64,000 nucleotides of DNA. Source: Sva-07 sp963793335 (GTDB lineage: Bacteria > Actinomycetota > Acidimicrobiia > Acidimicrobiales > Ilumatobacteraceae). The notes under the pieces are model-generated. The model was not told the DNA's origin and ran no database searches. It was given only the letters and a program-made list of their open reading frames with translations. The DNA lies in the NCBI GenBank assembly GCA_963793335.1, contig CAWBZS010000001.1, forward strand, positions 1 through 64,000, written 5' to 3'. The stretch's first letter is position 1; every line of letters begins with the position of its first letter. A program made the translations under genes and the position numbers. Shown here piece after piece: positions 63,311-64,000 of this stretch.

Positions 63311-64000
63311 ATGGATGTCACCGACGTGCTCACCGATCTCACCGCCGAACAGCAGGCGCTCGACTCGATCGTCGCATCGCTCGCCCCCGAGCAGTGGAAC
63401 CTGCCGACGCCGAGCCCGGGTTGGACGATCACCGAACAGATCGGTCATCTCACCTACTTCGACGGAACCGCCGCGCTCGCGATCGTCGATCCTCCGGCAT
63501 TCGTCGACCAGATGAACGCCCTCCTGAACGCGGGAACCACCGGCCAATCGGCCGACGACATCACGCTCGGCCCCTACCGTGCGATGGATCCTGCGGAACT
63601 GCTTGCGGCCTGGCGAGCCAATCGAGCGGCGCTCGCCGACGCTGCGTCGACGCTCGACAACGACACGCGGGTCGCGTGGTACGGACCGTCGATGGGGGCC
63701 AAGTCCTTCCTGACCGCGCGCCTGATGGAAGCATGGGCGCACGGCCAGGACATCGTCGACGCCGTCGAAGCCGACCGCGAACCGACCGACCGCCTCCGCC
63801 ACATCTCACAGTTGGGATTCATCACCCGCGGCTGGACCTACATGAACCGAGGTCTCGACGTACCGACCACGCCCGTTCGAGTCGAGCTCACCTCACCGTC
63901 GGGCGAGACCTGGCAGTTCGGGCCCGAACCTTCCGACGACGCGGCCGTCGAGTCGATCGTCGGCCCGGCCCTCGACTTCTGCCTCGTGACGACACAGCGC
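63311..64000 (+). CDS. TIGR03084-type DinB / maleylpyruvate-isomerase-like metal-binding protein (partial)
   Basis: Open from the ATG at 63311 to the window edge (230 codons seen). PSPGWTITEQIGHLTYFDGTAAL is the DinB-like helix with a metal-binding His, followed by WYGPSMGAKSFLTARLMEAWAHGQDIVDAV with two further His/Asp positions. This matches the TIGR03084 actinobacterial family. It is probably thiol- or metal-dependent; the substrate is unknown. Divergent from the carboxylase operon. Confidence 0.85.
   Translation, partial: MDVTDVLTDLTAEQQALDSIVASLAPEQWNLPTPSPGWTITEQIGHLTYFDGTAALAIVDPPAFVDQMNALLNAGTTGQSADDITLGPYRAMDPAELLAAWRANRAALADAASTLDNDTRVAWYGPSMGAKSFLTARLMEAWAHGQDIVDAVEADREPTDRLRHISQLGFITRGWTYMNRGLDVPTTPVRVELTSPSGETWQFGPEPSDDAAVESIVGPALDFCLVTTQR

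Overview
The window reads as a high-GC actinobacterial chromosome. An Acidimicrobiia / Ilumatobacter-like marine lineage is my inference from the gene style: F420/flavin LLM-class oxidoreductases, DUF3499, an AtuA-carboxylase cluster, a DUF3516-type helicase and a TIGR03084 protein. It falls into three parts.

Left chromosomal flank (1-5.8 kb): the 3' end of rlmN, a DUF6285 / phosphotransferase pair, an M23 endopeptidase, an SRPBCC protein, DUF3499, a small membrane protein, a VapC remnant and a lipoprotein.

Integrated element (5,813-45,031, about 39 kb): it lies between two identical 46-bp copies of the 3' half of tRNA-Val(CAC). The intact tRNA is at the right end (44,990-45,062, minus strand) and the tyrosine recombinase is at the left end (6,005). 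The right end also carries an excisionase-like gene, a winged-helix gene and a MobF/TrwC relaxase broken by several frameshifts. No type IV secretion or FtsK-type transfer gene is visible, so this looks like a decayed integrative mobilizable element. Its left half is mosaic: a possible toxin-antitoxin pair, a CaCA exchanger, an amidohydrolase, an LLM oxidoreductase, two SAM methyltransferases, a nitrilase, serine hydrolases and two large ATPase regulators. Many of these genes are frameshifted, and related intergenic repeats separate the blocks.

The most interesting part is a largely intact redox-repair island at 26.1-40.1 kb. It has an ECF sigma/anti-sigma pair, two MsrA genes, a thioredoxin-MsrB fusion, a molybdopterin (MsrP/sulfite-oxidase-like) protein with an FAD reductase, DUF6510, a Na+/H+ antiporter, a GreA-like factor, glutaminyl-tRNA synthetase, a pterin dehydratase, a zinc-finger anti-sigma/sigma fusion, an AhpD-like protein, a uracil-DNA-glycosylase-like protein, an ABM monooxygenase and SelO. 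Six promoter-like sites with the layout TGTAAC-N16-(G/T)GTC(T) precede units of this island, which suggests one ECF regulon. One MsrA has an in-frame TGA exactly at its catalytic cysteine. A hairpin resembling a bacterial SECIS follows the TGA, and one of the six promoters lies just upstream of the ATG. It is a strong selenoprotein candidate.

Right chromosomal flank (45-64 kb): a J-domain membrane protein, a 2-hydroxyacid dehydrogenase, alanine dehydrogenase, a P450, an AlkB-like dioxygenase, an ArfB-like rescue factor, an LLM oxidoreductase, a DUF2142-like membrane protein, DUF971 and DUF2071 proteins, a Ski2-like helicase with a NUDIX gene, and an operon of two acyl-CoA carboxylase subunits with AtuA. 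All reading frames here are intact, unlike much of the element.
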